A stretch of DNA of 64,000 bases, from assembly GCA_937770485.1 (NCBI GenBank), contig CALJHX010000022.1:24059-88058 (forward strand). The letters are read 5' to 3'. Both the position numbers and the translations under genes were made by a program. Positions 56,901 to 64,000 of the stretch are shown piece by piece (the stretch's first letter is position 1; each line of letters starts with the position of its first letter). This DNA comes from an uncultured Verrucomicrobiae bacterium (GTDB taxonomy: Bacteria > Verrucomicrobiota > Verrucomicrobiia > Limisphaerales > UBA1096). The notes beneath the pieces were generated by a model. That model was not told where the DNA came from. It searched no databases and saw nothing but the letters and a program-made list of their open reading frames with translations.

Positions 56901-57764
56901 GTTGAACGTGAAATGGAACTCGCCCAGAACGAAGGCCAAGGCCAACAGCCAGGTCGCCAACGTGAGCAGCAAGACGACGAGCAAAACCCGCTTGGCCAAG
57001 GGCAACGCCAGCAGGACAGGGAAAACCAGCAACAGCGGGGCAGGGGCCAAGGTCAACCCAGTGAGGAGCAGGAAGAGAATCAACAACGCCAAGGCGGAGG
57101 CCAAGCAGGTGAGGAAGGGCAAGGCGAACCCGGTCAAGGGCAAGGTCAATCCAGTGAGGAGCAGGAAGAGAATCAACAAGGCCAAGGCAGAGGCCAAGCA
57201 GGTGAGGAAGGGCAAGGCCAACCTGGCCAAGGCCAGGGTCGGCGTCCCAACAATCAAGATAATCCGCAAACAGCCCAAGGCCGTGATGGCCAGCCGGGCG
57301 GCCCGAACGACCAGCCCAATCGACGCCCTGACGGCAACCGCGGCACCGGTGGCGGCAGCGGCGGCTCCGACCTATTCCAGAACTTGGATAACTTTGATTT
57401 TGACGGTCCACTGACAGGGCTCGACTACCGCGACTGGGAGGATCGGCTCCGCGAAGTCGAGGAAGTCATCGAGATTCCCGAGCTTCGCAACCAGGTCTCC
57501 GAGGTACGTCAGCGCGCCCGCGACATCCGCCGCGAAAACAAGGAAAATGGCAAACCGCCGAAATGGGACTTGGTGGACATGCAAATTCTCCGTCCAATGA
57601 CCGAGATCAACAAACGGCTCGAGCAGGAACTTTCATTGCGCCAGCCAAAGCGCGAACTCGTCCCGGTCGATCACGACCCCGTGCCGGAGCAATACTCCGA
57701 ACTCGTCCGCCGCTACTACGAACGCCTCGGTGGCCGCAAGGAGAAGAACAATACGAATAATTAA
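53961..57764 (+). CDS. Large Gln-rich coiled-coil membrane protein (DUF4175-like)
   Basis: The 1267-residue protein starts at the ATG at 53961, overlapping the BatA stop. Three membrane helices lie near 31-50, 52-72 and 135-152. The middle has long Gln/Glu coiled coils (about 520-980), then a Gln/Gly low-complexity segment (about 1000-1120) with a 93-base tandem duplication. The end has a conserved VPVDHDPVPEQYSELVRRYY. The layout resembles the DUF4175 family, seen in MoxR-vWA clusters of PVC bacteria. It is likely a structural scaffold in the envelope; no enzymatic motif is visible. Confidence 0.75.
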   Translation: MNKPNTLQEHLTFYRHQHRRQKLFSGLAKCWAACAVASLAVLALGQATGFVWSLIGVSAAALASLVLVKVLMVDWLTLAEIVQLIERHHPGLNKLLETASEQIGENDLDKLDYLQQRVLADALKASREQGWELEANGRLALTHLYHGTALSVFLLAFWQMSDTTESQTVYSANGSVVVEPGDVEVERGTSLIVSAKFTSNKSDVKLVVKEPGQDQRWMGMAQSLDDPTYSYRLANVQSNAVYSVVSGGQQSDLYRMTVFDYPELKSSQARLDYPEFTGREDKIINNTRRLTTVEGTGLTFDFQFNKPLKSAVLKVRDGDGDDILLKQLADGSRQFQHLRNFSEPGEFRYELHLEDADGRVNRFPSRYVFNVLENAAPVLKFEAPAGDTEVSAIEEMRLQGEARDDFGLADAGFGYQLAGEEPQYVSLSDAGLATNKLAVAHVLRMEDLGVEVGQVVSYFLWADDRGPDGDLRRGFSDLFFATVRPFEEIFRQNRSATEGMRQQQQQQGEGGEQGGEQQQSIANLLDTQKDIISATWNLKRRDSDDEKLAKDIQVVLDSQGELLGLLEQASALLQDSESGGQAYQANEAMQAAADSLGKAKDASGEAVGQALSDAIIDEQTALQHLQKLRENEFRVSRQQARQQRQQQQGRGNSNRAQRQLDQLEMQDTRNNYELESKAERQQQQAQQQGERAEQRQTLNRLKELARRQSDLNKRLQELQIALLDAEDEAERERIERELKRLQDEQRNLIDDLDEVQQRMDSSQNDELAESRQQLEEAREEMEQTARDLEQQQLSQAANSGSRASRNLDEVREDYKEQTANKFADAMREMRQDARELDSNQNELNKSIEEDRQKTFRSLSDEGDVKEALDMAESQKGQLDELLQQMEQVSREAEDSEKLLSQELEDGVRRARQDNMEESLDQLSLLMRNNLPNETSDIQRGLTENISELRDTVENAAEKIIGSDEDAMRFAADRLDELREEVEREMELAQNEGQGQQPGRQREQQDDEQNPLGQGQRQQDRENQQQRGRGQGQPSEEQEENQQRQGGGQAGEEGQGEPGQGQGQSSEEQEENQQGQGRGQAGEEGQGQPGQGQGRRPNNQDNPQTAQGRDGQPGGPNDQPNRRPDGNRGTGGGSGGSDLFQNLDNFDFDGPLTGLDYRDWEDRLREVEEVIEIPELRNQVSEVRQRARDIRRENKENGKPPKWDLVDMQILRPMTEINKRLEQELSLRQPKRELVPVDHDPVPEQYSELVRRYYERLGGRKEKNNTNN
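57061..57246 (+). repeat. 93-base tandem duplication in the Gln-rich segment
   Basis: Two in-frame units of 31 residues begin with SEEQEENQQ at 57061 and 57154. They differ at few positions, so the copy is recent and should be prone to length change by slippage. Confidence 0.8.
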
Positions 57765-57801
57765 ACGCACAGAACGAATTAAAGGGCGTTGCGTTTACTA
57801 A

Positions 57802-60144
57802 ATGTCTGAATACGATTCCATCTTTTTTAAGAGTCCCGAGTGGTTGCCTGTGGCGCTGGGGGTGTTGGCGTTGGTGATTCTCGTTTCGCTTTGGGGCTAC
57901 GGCCGCGCGCGGCTGCCGATGCACATCAAGGTCACCGGCATCACCCTCAAGACGTTAGGCATCGCGCTGCTCTGCTTTTGCCTGCTCGAGCCGGAATTGG
58001 TACAGAAGAAGGCCAAGCCGGGTGCGAACTTTATCGCTGTGTTGGCGGACAATAGTCAGGGTATGGTCATTCGGGATGCTGGCAGCACGACCTCGCGTGC
58101 GGAGGAATTGGTCAAGGCGCTCGAGCCGGAGCCGGGTGACTGGCAGGAGGCGCTTGACGAGAATTTCAAGATTCGTCGCTACACGTTCGACACTCGACTC
58201 CGGACGACCGGTGATTTTGACTCACTCGATTTCAAGGGCCGCGCCAGTTCGCTCATCGGATCGACGCGCAACCTTGGCCAGCGCTTCAGTGGTCGGCCGC
58301 TCGCCGGCATCTTGGTTTTTAGCGATGGCAACGCCACCGACCTTGAGAGCCTTAACGATGGCCTTGGCCCACTACCGCCGGTTTATCCGGTCATAATGGG
58401 CAAAGAATCAGAGATCAAGGACATCTCAATCACCTCGGTGCAGGTGACGTCATCAACATTCGAGGATGCGCCGGTATCGATCCATTGCAATCTCGCGGCC
58501 ACCGGCTTTTCCGCCGCCCAAATCGAGGTTCGGTTGCTTGATCCCGACGGCACGCTGCTCGACACCCAGTCACCTGAAGTTGGCCAAGCGATGAAGATCG
58601 AGTTTGAAGTCAAACCAGAAGCGCTTGGTGTTTCGTTTTACACTATCGAGGTTCGCCAGGCGGAACGGCCGGAAGGCCAAGCCGGCGAAGAGGAGGCCAC
58701 CATAGCCAATAACCGGCGTATCGTGGCGGTTGAGCGGCGCAAGGAACCGTACCGTATTCTTTACGTCGCCGGCCGACCCAACTGGGAATACAAGTTTCTC
58801 AAGCGCGCTCTCGACGACGATCCGCAGATCGACTTGGTTGGCTTGATCCGTATTGCCAAGCGCGAGCCAAAATTCGTTTTTCTTGGGCGCGAGGGCGAAA
58901 GCGGCAACCCGCTTTTCAAAGGTTTCCGGGGTGAAGAGGAGGAGGAAGGTAGTTATGACAAGCCAAGACTCAAACGTCTCAACGTGAAGGACGAGGACGA
59001 GTTGAAGGAGGGCTTCCCGAAGAGTGCCGGCGAGTTGTTTGGCTACCACGCGATCATTCTGGACGACCTAGAGTCGGCGTTTTTCATGCCGCACCAGCGC
59101 GAGTTGATTCGCCGCTACGTCTCCGAGCGCGGTGCCGGTTTCATGATGCTCGGCGGCCAGGAGTCGTTCACACAGGGTAAATACGAAAACACCCCCATTG
59201 CCGAATTGCTGCCGGTCTATCTGCAGCGCAGTGGCTCAGTTTCACCCGTAGACAATATGGAATTTGGATTGACTCGCGAGGGTTGGCTCAGCCAGTGGAT
59301 ACGCATTCGCAAAACCGAGGCAAATGAGAAGGATCGCCTCGAGGATATGCCAAAGTTTCGTGTGCTCAACCAGGTTGATCGGATTAAGCCCGGTGCCAGC
59401 GTGATGGCCTCGATGCTTGATGAAAACGGTCGCAAACTGCCGGCCCTTGTGGTGCAGCGTTATGGCCACGGTAAGTCAGCGGCTCTTTTGGTCGGCGACA
59501 TGTGGCGCTGGCAGATGGCCGGCGACGGCAAACGCGAGGACTTGCCGCGTGCCTGGCGGCAGATGATCCGCTGGCTCGTCGCCGATGTGCCGAACCGCGT
59601 GCAACTCACCACGGAGGCCGACTCCGGCGCGGCGGGGCTCGGCCGCAAGTTGACCGTCCGCGCGCGCAACGAGGAATTTAAGCCGCTTGGCTTCGCCAAC
59701 GTCGAGTTGAGGGTGTTGCCGGCCGGTGACGAATCAAAGGCCATCGACTTGTCGGTTGAGCCGACCAGCACCGAGACCGGCGCGTTTGAGTCGCTCTATA
59801 TCCCGCGCGAGGAGGGAGGCTACGTGGCGCAGGCCAAGGTGCGCGACGAGGACGGCAAGGTAATCGGCGATGTTGAGGCCGGCTGGGCCAGCAACCCGGC
59901 AGCAGACGAATTCCGCTCGCTGCAGCCCAACGAAGCGCTCATGGAGGACTTAGCCGAGCGGACTGGTGGCCGCGTGCTCGCTCTCAGCGATTTGGCCCAG
60001 TGGGCGAAAGAGTTGCCGACGAAACAATCGCCCGTGATGGAGTCGTTCCAAACCCCGCTGTGGCACCTGCCGTGGATGTTCGCCGCCGCGCTGCTGCTGT
60101 TGGTCACCGAGTGGTGGCTGCGAAGGAGGCACTGGTTGCCATGA
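57802..60144 (+). CDS. vWA/GATase-like membrane protein
   Basis: The 780-residue protein has two N-terminal helices (about 15-33 and 44-62), a domain with VLADNSQGM (a vWA-like site with Asp and Ser), and a GATase1-like domain containing GAGFMMLGGQESFTQGKYEN. A C-terminal helix (about 755-773) completes it. Planctomycete and verrucomicrobial relatives are often annotated as glutamine amidotransferase-like, but a catalytic Cys is not evident here. The gap from the coiled-coil gene is 37 bases. It overlaps the caspase-like gene by four bases. Confidence 0.72.
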   Translation: MSEYDSIFFKSPEWLPVALGVLALVILVSLWGYGRARLPMHIKVTGITLKTLGIALLCFCLLEPELVQKKAKPGANFIAVLADNSQGMVIRDAGSTTSRAEELVKALEPEPGDWQEALDENFKIRRYTFDTRLRTTGDFDSLDFKGRASSLIGSTRNLGQRFSGRPLAGILVFSDGNATDLESLNDGLGPLPPVYPVIMGKESEIKDISITSVQVTSSTFEDAPVSIHCNLAATGFSAAQIEVRLLDPDGTLLDTQSPEVGQAMKIEFEVKPEALGVSFYTIEVRQAERPEGQAGEEEATIANNRRIVAVERRKEPYRILYVAGRPNWEYKFLKRALDDDPQIDLVGLIRIAKREPKFVFLGREGESGNPLFKGFRGEEEEEGSYDKPRLKRLNVKDEDELKEGFPKSAGELFGYHAIILDDLESAFFMPHQRELIRRYVSERGAGFMMLGGQESFTQGKYENTPIAELLPVYLQRSGSVSPVDNMEFGLTREGWLSQWIRIRKTEANEKDRLEDMPKFRVLNQVDRIKPGASVMASMLDENGRKLPALVVQRYGHGKSAALLVGDMWRWQMAGDGKREDLPRAWRQMIRWLVADVPNRVQLTTEADSGAAGLGRKLTVRARNEEFKPLGFANVELRVLPAGDESKAIDLSVEPTSTETGAFESLYIPREEGGYVAQAKVRDEDGKVIGDVEAGWASNPAADEFRSLQPNEALMEDLAERTGGRVLALSDLAQWAKELPTKQSPVMESFQTPLWHLPWMFAAALLLLVTEWWLRRRHWLP

Positions 60145-61124
60145 GGTTGTTGTTGCTGAGCCTGCTGCTGTTGCCCCTCGCCAAGCTGGACGCGGAGGTC
60201 GATGTTTTTAACGTGGTAAATGAGCGCCGCGTGATGATCATCACTGGGGCCGGCGGCGAGGAGGAATACACAGAGCTGTTCGCGAAGTGGGGGGGAGACT
60301 TGGCCAAGGCGTTCGACGGCAACGCCGCCGAGATGGTGTACATCACCAACAAGCCGGAAGACATCGGCGGGCGAAAAACCGTTGAGTCGACGCTGAACAA
60401 ATGGGTTGAAAAGCCGGATGTCGAAATTTGGATTTTGCTCGTCGGACATGGCACATTCGATGGCAAGGCGGCCAAGTTCAACCTCGTTGGCAACGACGCC
60501 TCGGACGCGGATTTTAAGCATTGGCTCAAGCCGCATCGCGGGCCGCTCGTTTTCATCAACACTAGCTCCTGCAGCGCGCCATTCATTCGGACACTCTCCG
60601 GTCCGAACCGCGTCGTTGCCACCGCGACCAAGAGCGGATACGAGCAAAACTTCTCCCGGTTTGGGGGCTACATGGCGGCCGCGCTTGGCCACGCGGAGGC
60701 AGACCTCGACAAGGACGGTGCAGTGTCGGTGCTCGAGGCGTTCCTGATTGCCTCACGTCAGGCCGGTGAATTCTATCGTGAAAATGATCGCTTAGTTTCT
60801 GAGAACGCACTGCTTGACGACAACGGCGACGGCATGGGCACTCCGGCCGATTGGTTTCGTGGCGTGCGTACGCAGAAGAAGGCCAAGGGTAAAAGCAGTG
60901 CCGACGGCAAATTGTCGCGTCTGGTTTTCCCGGTGATTCCCCCGGCGGAAAAAGGCATTCCCGCACCGCTTCGCAAAAAGCGACTTGCTATCGAGGCAAA
61001 AATTGAAACCTTGCGTTCGCTCAAAAAAACACTCGATGCCGAAGTTTACTACCGCGACCTCGAAAAACTCTTCCTCGAGTTGGCCTCCACCAACGACGAG
61101 ATTGAAACTGCCCAGCAGGAGTAA
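60141..61124 (+). CDS. Caspase-like (clan CD-type) secreted protein
   Basis: The 327-residue protein has a short signal peptide (about 1-18). The His/Cys dyad of the caspase fold is visible: His103 in ILLVGHGTFDGKAAKFNL and Cys144 in FINTSSCSAPF. The substrate-side ATATKSGYEQNFSRFGGYMA and an EF-hand-like HAEADLDKDGAVSVLEAFL follow, and the end is helical. Prokaryotic caspase-like proteins include proteases that cleave after Arg or Lys, but activity here is untested. The start at 60141 overlaps the previous stop. It is the last gene of the operon. Confidence 0.75.
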   Translation: MRLLLLSLLLLPLAKLDAEVDVFNVVNERRVMIITGAGGEEEYTELFAKWGGDLAKAFDGNAAEMVYITNKPEDIGGRKTVESTLNKWVEKPDVEIWILLVGHGTFDGKAAKFNLVGNDASDADFKHWLKPHRGPLVFINTSSCSAPFIRTLSGPNRVVATATKSGYEQNFSRFGGYMAAALGHAEADLDKDGAVSVLEAFLIASRQAGEFYRENDRLVSENALLDDNGDGMGTPADWFRGVRTQKKAKGKSSADGKLSRLVFPVIPPAEKGIPAPLRKKRLAIEAKIETLRSLKKTLDAEVYYRDLEKLFLELASTNDEIETAQQE

Positions 61125-61196
61125 GTCTGCAACCCTTCTTTATTGGCTCCAATGCTTCGGCGTGGTATTCCTTCCCTCGCAATTACTCGCAACAGC

Positions 61197-62729
61197 ATGA
61201 GGGAATTAGTCATCGGCATCGACAGCGGCACGCAGTCCACCAAGGCGTTGGTGGTGGACGCAAACAACGGCAAAGTCCTCGGCGAAGGCGCGAAGGCTCA
61301 CCGCCTGATCGGCGGCCTCCCCGCCGGAGCGAAGGAGCAGAACCCCGCCGACTGGATCGACGCCACCCAAGCGGGCATCCGCGCGGCGCTGAAACAGGCC
61401 AGGGCCAACGCCGGCGAGGTGCGTGCGATCGGTGTCAGCGGCCAGCAGCACGGCTTCGTGCCGCTCGACAAAAAAGGCGCCGTCATCCGTCCGGCCAAAC
61501 TGTGGTGCGACACCTCCACTGCCGCCGAGTGCGACGAGATTATGGCCAAGCTCGGCGGCCTCAAGGGCTCTGTCAAGGAACTAGGCAATGCGGTGCTCCC
61601 CGGCTTCACCGCCGGTAAAATTCTTTGGCTCAAGAGACATGAGCCGAAAAACTTCAGGCGCTTGGCGACGGTTATGTTGCCGCACGATTATTTGAACTTC
61701 TGGCTTACCGGCAACGCAGTCATGGAGTACGGCGATGCCAGCGGCACCGCGTTGCTCAACGTCCGCACACGTAAGTGGTCCAAGAAAACGTTGAAGGCGA
61801 TCGACGCTGGCTTAGCGGCCAAGCTGCCCAAGCTCATTTCCAGCGATCAGGTGGCTGGCACATTACAGGCGGCCACAGCCAGGAGGCTTGGCCTACACAC
61901 CGATGTGCTTGTAAGCGCTGGCGGGGGCGACAACATGATGGGAGCTATCGGCACCGGCAATACCCGCCCAGGAGTCGTGACTGCCAGTTTCGGAACAAGC
62001 GGCACAATTTACGCCTGCGCAGGAAAACCGGTGGTTGACCCCAAGGGTGAGATCGCCGCATTTTGCGATTCTACCAACCGCTGGCTGCCGCTGTTATGCA
62101 CGATGAACGTCACGGTGGCGACCGAGTTGATCCGCAAGGATTTCAAGTGGACGCACGCCCAGTACGAGGCCGCCGCGCGCAAGGCCCCGGCCGGCTCCGA
62201 TGGTTTGTTGCTGCTTCCGTACCTCGAGGGCGAACGCACGCCTAACGTGCCGGACGGCACCGGTGTTTATTTCGGTGTCCGAGCCGGGACGTTTACCGAG
62301 AAACATTTTGCCCGTGCGACGATGGAAGGCGTCACGCTTGGCATGAACTACGGCTTGCGCCGACTCGAGAAACTCGGCGTCAAGCCGACGCAGATCCGTG
62401 CCACCGGCGGTGGGGCGAACTCCAAACTTTGGCGGCAAATCATGGCCGACGTTTTCAACGCCCAAGTCGTCACGCTCAAAGTCGGCGAGGGCGCGGCTTA
62501 CGGAGCGGCGCTGCAGGCTCTGTGGAGCCTCCGGAATCATCAGGGCGACAACGTGAGCATCGAGGAAATCACAGATCGCTTCGTGAAACTGAACACGCGC
62601 GAAACCGCCGAGCCAAATGCAGATAACGTCGCCGTGTATCGCGAAGTGCAGGCCCTGCAGGACGACCTCTCCAAGTCCCTCCGCAAACCGTTCGCGAAAC
62701 ATCGGGCACTTGTGAGCGGTCAGCGGTGA
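61197..62729 (+). CDS. xylB: Xylulokinase (FGGY carbohydrate kinase)
   Basis: The 510-residue kinase phosphorylates D-xylulose (or a similar ketose) at C5. It has the FGGY motifs ELVIGIDSGTQSTKALVVDA, AIGVSGQQHGFVPLDKKGAV, LWCDTSTAAECDEIM and the C-terminal RATGGGANSKLWRQIMADVF. The ATP-site GGGDNMMGAIGTGN is intact. The ATG at 61197 was chosen because the family N-terminus begins there. Xylose isomerase is not in the window. The stop lies in an inverted repeat. Confidence 0.87.
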   Translation: MRELVIGIDSGTQSTKALVVDANNGKVLGEGAKAHRLIGGLPAGAKEQNPADWIDATQAGIRAALKQARANAGEVRAIGVSGQQHGFVPLDKKGAVIRPAKLWCDTSTAAECDEIMAKLGGLKGSVKELGNAVLPGFTAGKILWLKRHEPKNFRRLATVMLPHDYLNFWLTGNAVMEYGDASGTALLNVRTRKWSKKTLKAIDAGLAAKLPKLISSDQVAGTLQAATARRLGLHTDVLVSAGGGDNMMGAIGTGNTRPGVVTASFGTSGTIYACAGKPVVDPKGEIAAFCDSTNRWLPLLCTMNVTVATELIRKDFKWTHAQYEAAARKAPAGSDGLLLLPYLEGERTPNVPDGTGVYFGVRAGTFTEKHFARATMEGVTLGMNYGLRRLEKLGVKPTQIRATGGGANSKLWRQIMADVFNAQVVTLKVGEGAAYGAALQALWSLRNHQGDNVSIEEITDRFVKLNTRETAEPNADNVAVYREVQALQDDLSKSLRKPFAKHRALVSGQR

Positions 62730-62759
62730 GCAGTCAGCGGTGGGCGGAAACTGCTCACC
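62725..62759. repeat. Inverted repeat around the xylB stop, with GGTGAGC-type direct repeats
   Basis: Arms GGTGAGCAGT (62725-62734) and ACTGCTCACC (62750-62759) pair perfectly. The left side also has direct repeats of GTCAGCGGTG. A hairpin is likely, but no T-run follows, so it is not a clear terminator. Confidence 0.5.
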
Positions 62760-62815
62760 GACAAGAGGCTTGCCTTGGCTAAGTGCTTGGCCACAATCGG
62801 TGGCGTATTATCATC

Positions 62816-64000
62816 ATGAAAAAACGCATCCTGTTTTTTGCCCTGACTGTGCTGCTGCCGTTGGCCGGCTTTGCCAAGGAGAAGCGACCGAACATTCTGT
62901 TCGCGTTCGCCGACGACTGGGGCAAGTACGCTAGCGCCTACGCCAAGGTTGAGCGCCGTCCCGGCGCGAATACCATCGTCAAGACACCGACGTTCGACCG
63001 CATCGCTAACAACGGGGTGTTGTTCAAGCACGCCTTCGTCACCGCGCCATCGTGCACGCCTTGCCGCAGTTCGCTGCTCTCCGGCCAATATTTTTTCCGC
63101 ACCGGCATGGGCGCGATTTTGCAGGGAGCCAAATGGGACGCCGCTATCCCGTCGTACCCGCTGATGCTGCGCGACTCCGGCTATCACATTGGCGAGACCT
63201 ACAAGGTTTGGACTCCTGGTTCTCCCGCGGACGCTCCATACGGTGCCGGTAAATACTCCTATGAAAAGAGCGGTCGGATGTTCAACGGCTTCTCGCAGAT
63301 GACGACCAAGCGCGTGACCGGTGGCATGTTAGTCAAGGACGCAAAGCAGGTTCTTTACGACGAGGTGATGGGCAATTTTAACGCGTTCGTCGATGACTGG
63401 AATCGCGACAAGCCTTTCTGCTACTGGTTCGGTCCGACGCTCGTGCACCGCAAATGGACCAAGGGCTCAGGCAGGGATTTGTGGGGTATCAACCCGGATG
63501 ATTTGAAGGGCAAACTGCCAAAGTTTTTGCCTGACGTACATGAGGTGCGACAGGATTTTGCCGATTACCTTGGCGAGGTGCAGGCGTTCGACACCGCGCT
63601 TGGCCTAATCCTTAAGCGGCTTGAGGTGTTGGGCGAACTGGATCACACGGTGGTCGTCATCAGCGGCGACCACGGCGCGCCCGGTTTTCCCGGCGGTAAA
63701 TGCAACCTGTATGACTTCGGTGTGCAGGTGCCGCTGGCCATCTGGTGGCCCGGACAACCCGGCGGCCGTGTGGTGGATGACTTCGTCAACCTCATGGACT
63801 TGGCCCCGACTTTTCTCGAAATCGGCGCTGTGAAACGCCCGAAAGTAATGACCGGCAAAAGCCTAGTACCGGTGCTCAAGTCGAAGAAGCAGGGCCTCGT
63901 TGACAAAAAACGCAACTGGGTGATCACTGGTCGTGAACGTCATGTGGCCAGGGCCCGGGAGGGGTTGCTACCCTATCCGCAACGTGCGCTTCGCACCGGG
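62816..64000 (+). CDS. Sulfatase, partial (runs past the window)
   Basis: The reading frame from the ATG at 62816 stays open to 64000. It has a signal peptide (about 1-20), the metal-binding [15 protein letters not shown], and [15 protein letters not shown] with Cys80, the formylglycine-forming C-x-P-x-R motif. Later blocks include [20 protein letters not shown] and [20 protein letters not shown]. These fit type I sulfatases that remove sulfate from polysaccharides or glycans; the C-terminus is beyond the window. It follows xylulokinase and stands 87 bases after its stop. Confidence 0.88.
   Translation, partial: MKKRILFFALTVLLPLAGFAKEKRPNILFAFADDWGKYASAYAKVERRPGANTIVKTPTFDRIANNGVLFKHAFVTAPSCTPCRSSLLSGQYFFRTGMGAILQGAKWDAAIPSYPLMLRDSGYHIGETYKVWTPGSPADAPYGAGKYSYEKSGRMFNGFSQMTTKRVTGGMLVKDAKQVLYDEVMGNFNAFVDDWNRDKPFCYWFGPTLVHRKWTKGSGRDLWGINPDDLKGKLPKFLPDVHEVRQDFADYLGEVQAFDTALGLILKRLEVLGELDHTVVVISGDHGAPGFPGGKCNLYDFGVQVPLAIWWPGQPGGRVVDDFVNLMDLAPTFLEIGAVKRPKVMTGKSLVPVLKSKKQGLVDKKRNWVITGRERHVARAREGLLPYPQRALRTG

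Noticed and set aside
62725..62759. Terminator of xylB
   Set aside because: The hairpin is real but has no T-run, so only an inverted repeat is called.

Overview
The window looks like a chromosome segment of a Verrucomicrobiota bacterium (PVC superphylum), probably an aquatic or marine polymer degrader. The evidence is the gene repertoire: two prepilin-like proteins with the [15 protein letters not shown] segment and an LPALAKAK continuation, two giant secreted dehydrogenase/HEAT/cytochrome c proteins of the PVC type, sulfatases, an alpha-2-macroglobulin, DUF2723 and DUF4159 proteins, and a MoxR/DUF58/BatA cluster. No rRNA gene or other phylogenetic marker is present, so the placement is inference.

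Layout. Positions 1-6.1 kb: visibly AT-rich, all genes on the minus strand. It holds small lipoproteins, a zinc-ribbon protein, a five-repeat secreted protein, a prepilin-like protein and a fused membrane/spermidine synthase-like protein, and looks like an accessory segment. 6.1-17.8 kb: aldehyde dehydrogenase, a prepilin-like protein, a giant dehydrogenase/cytochrome c protein, a sulfatase broken by two frameshifts, a sodium:solute symporter and hflK-hflC. 17.8-31 kb: a second dehydrogenase/cytochrome c protein, a membrane-anchored protein of unknown function, a decayed hicAB toxin-antitoxin pair, a lipid kinase, tRNA-Arg(CCT), a VIT1-type transporter and a 1987-residue alpha-2-macroglobulin. 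31-35.7 kb: a second AT-richer stretch with a serine hydrolase, a BCCT transporter, an ankyrin lipoprotein, a nonsense-broken ankyrin paralogue, a 41-residue secreted peptide and a cupin. 35.7-46.1 kb: housekeeping and envelope genes (tadA, Nudix, a large DUF2723/TPR protein, ptsI, cca, moaE-moaD-hpt, dUTPase). 46.5-61.1 kb: eight co-directional, mostly overlapping genes: TPR zinc-protease-like, DUF4159, MoxR ATPase, DUF58, BatA-like vWA, a Gln-rich coiled-coil membrane protein, a vWA/GATase-like membrane protein and a caspase-like protein. 61.2-64 kb: xylulokinase and the start of another sulfatase.

The strongest non-gene signal is a palindrome with core CTTGGCCAAG, often extended to CGCTTGGCCAAGCG. 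At least 24 exact cores were found by eye, against about 0.06 expected for a random 10-mer with equal base frequencies. Copies lie inside genes, in more than one reading frame, and just after stop codons at convergent gene ends. The two AT-rich accessory stretches contain no exact core. This resembles the HIP1 palindrome of cyanobacteria in behaviour, not in sequence.

For a functional system, the 46.5-61.1 kb operon is the best candidate: a MoxR/vWA chaperone-like module coupled by overlapping stop and start codons to an HExxH protease-like protein at one end and a His/Cys caspase-like protein at the other. Several genes are decaying (sulfatase, hicA, hicB, ankyrin lipoprotein, lipoprotein stub); the exact lesions are given in the entries.
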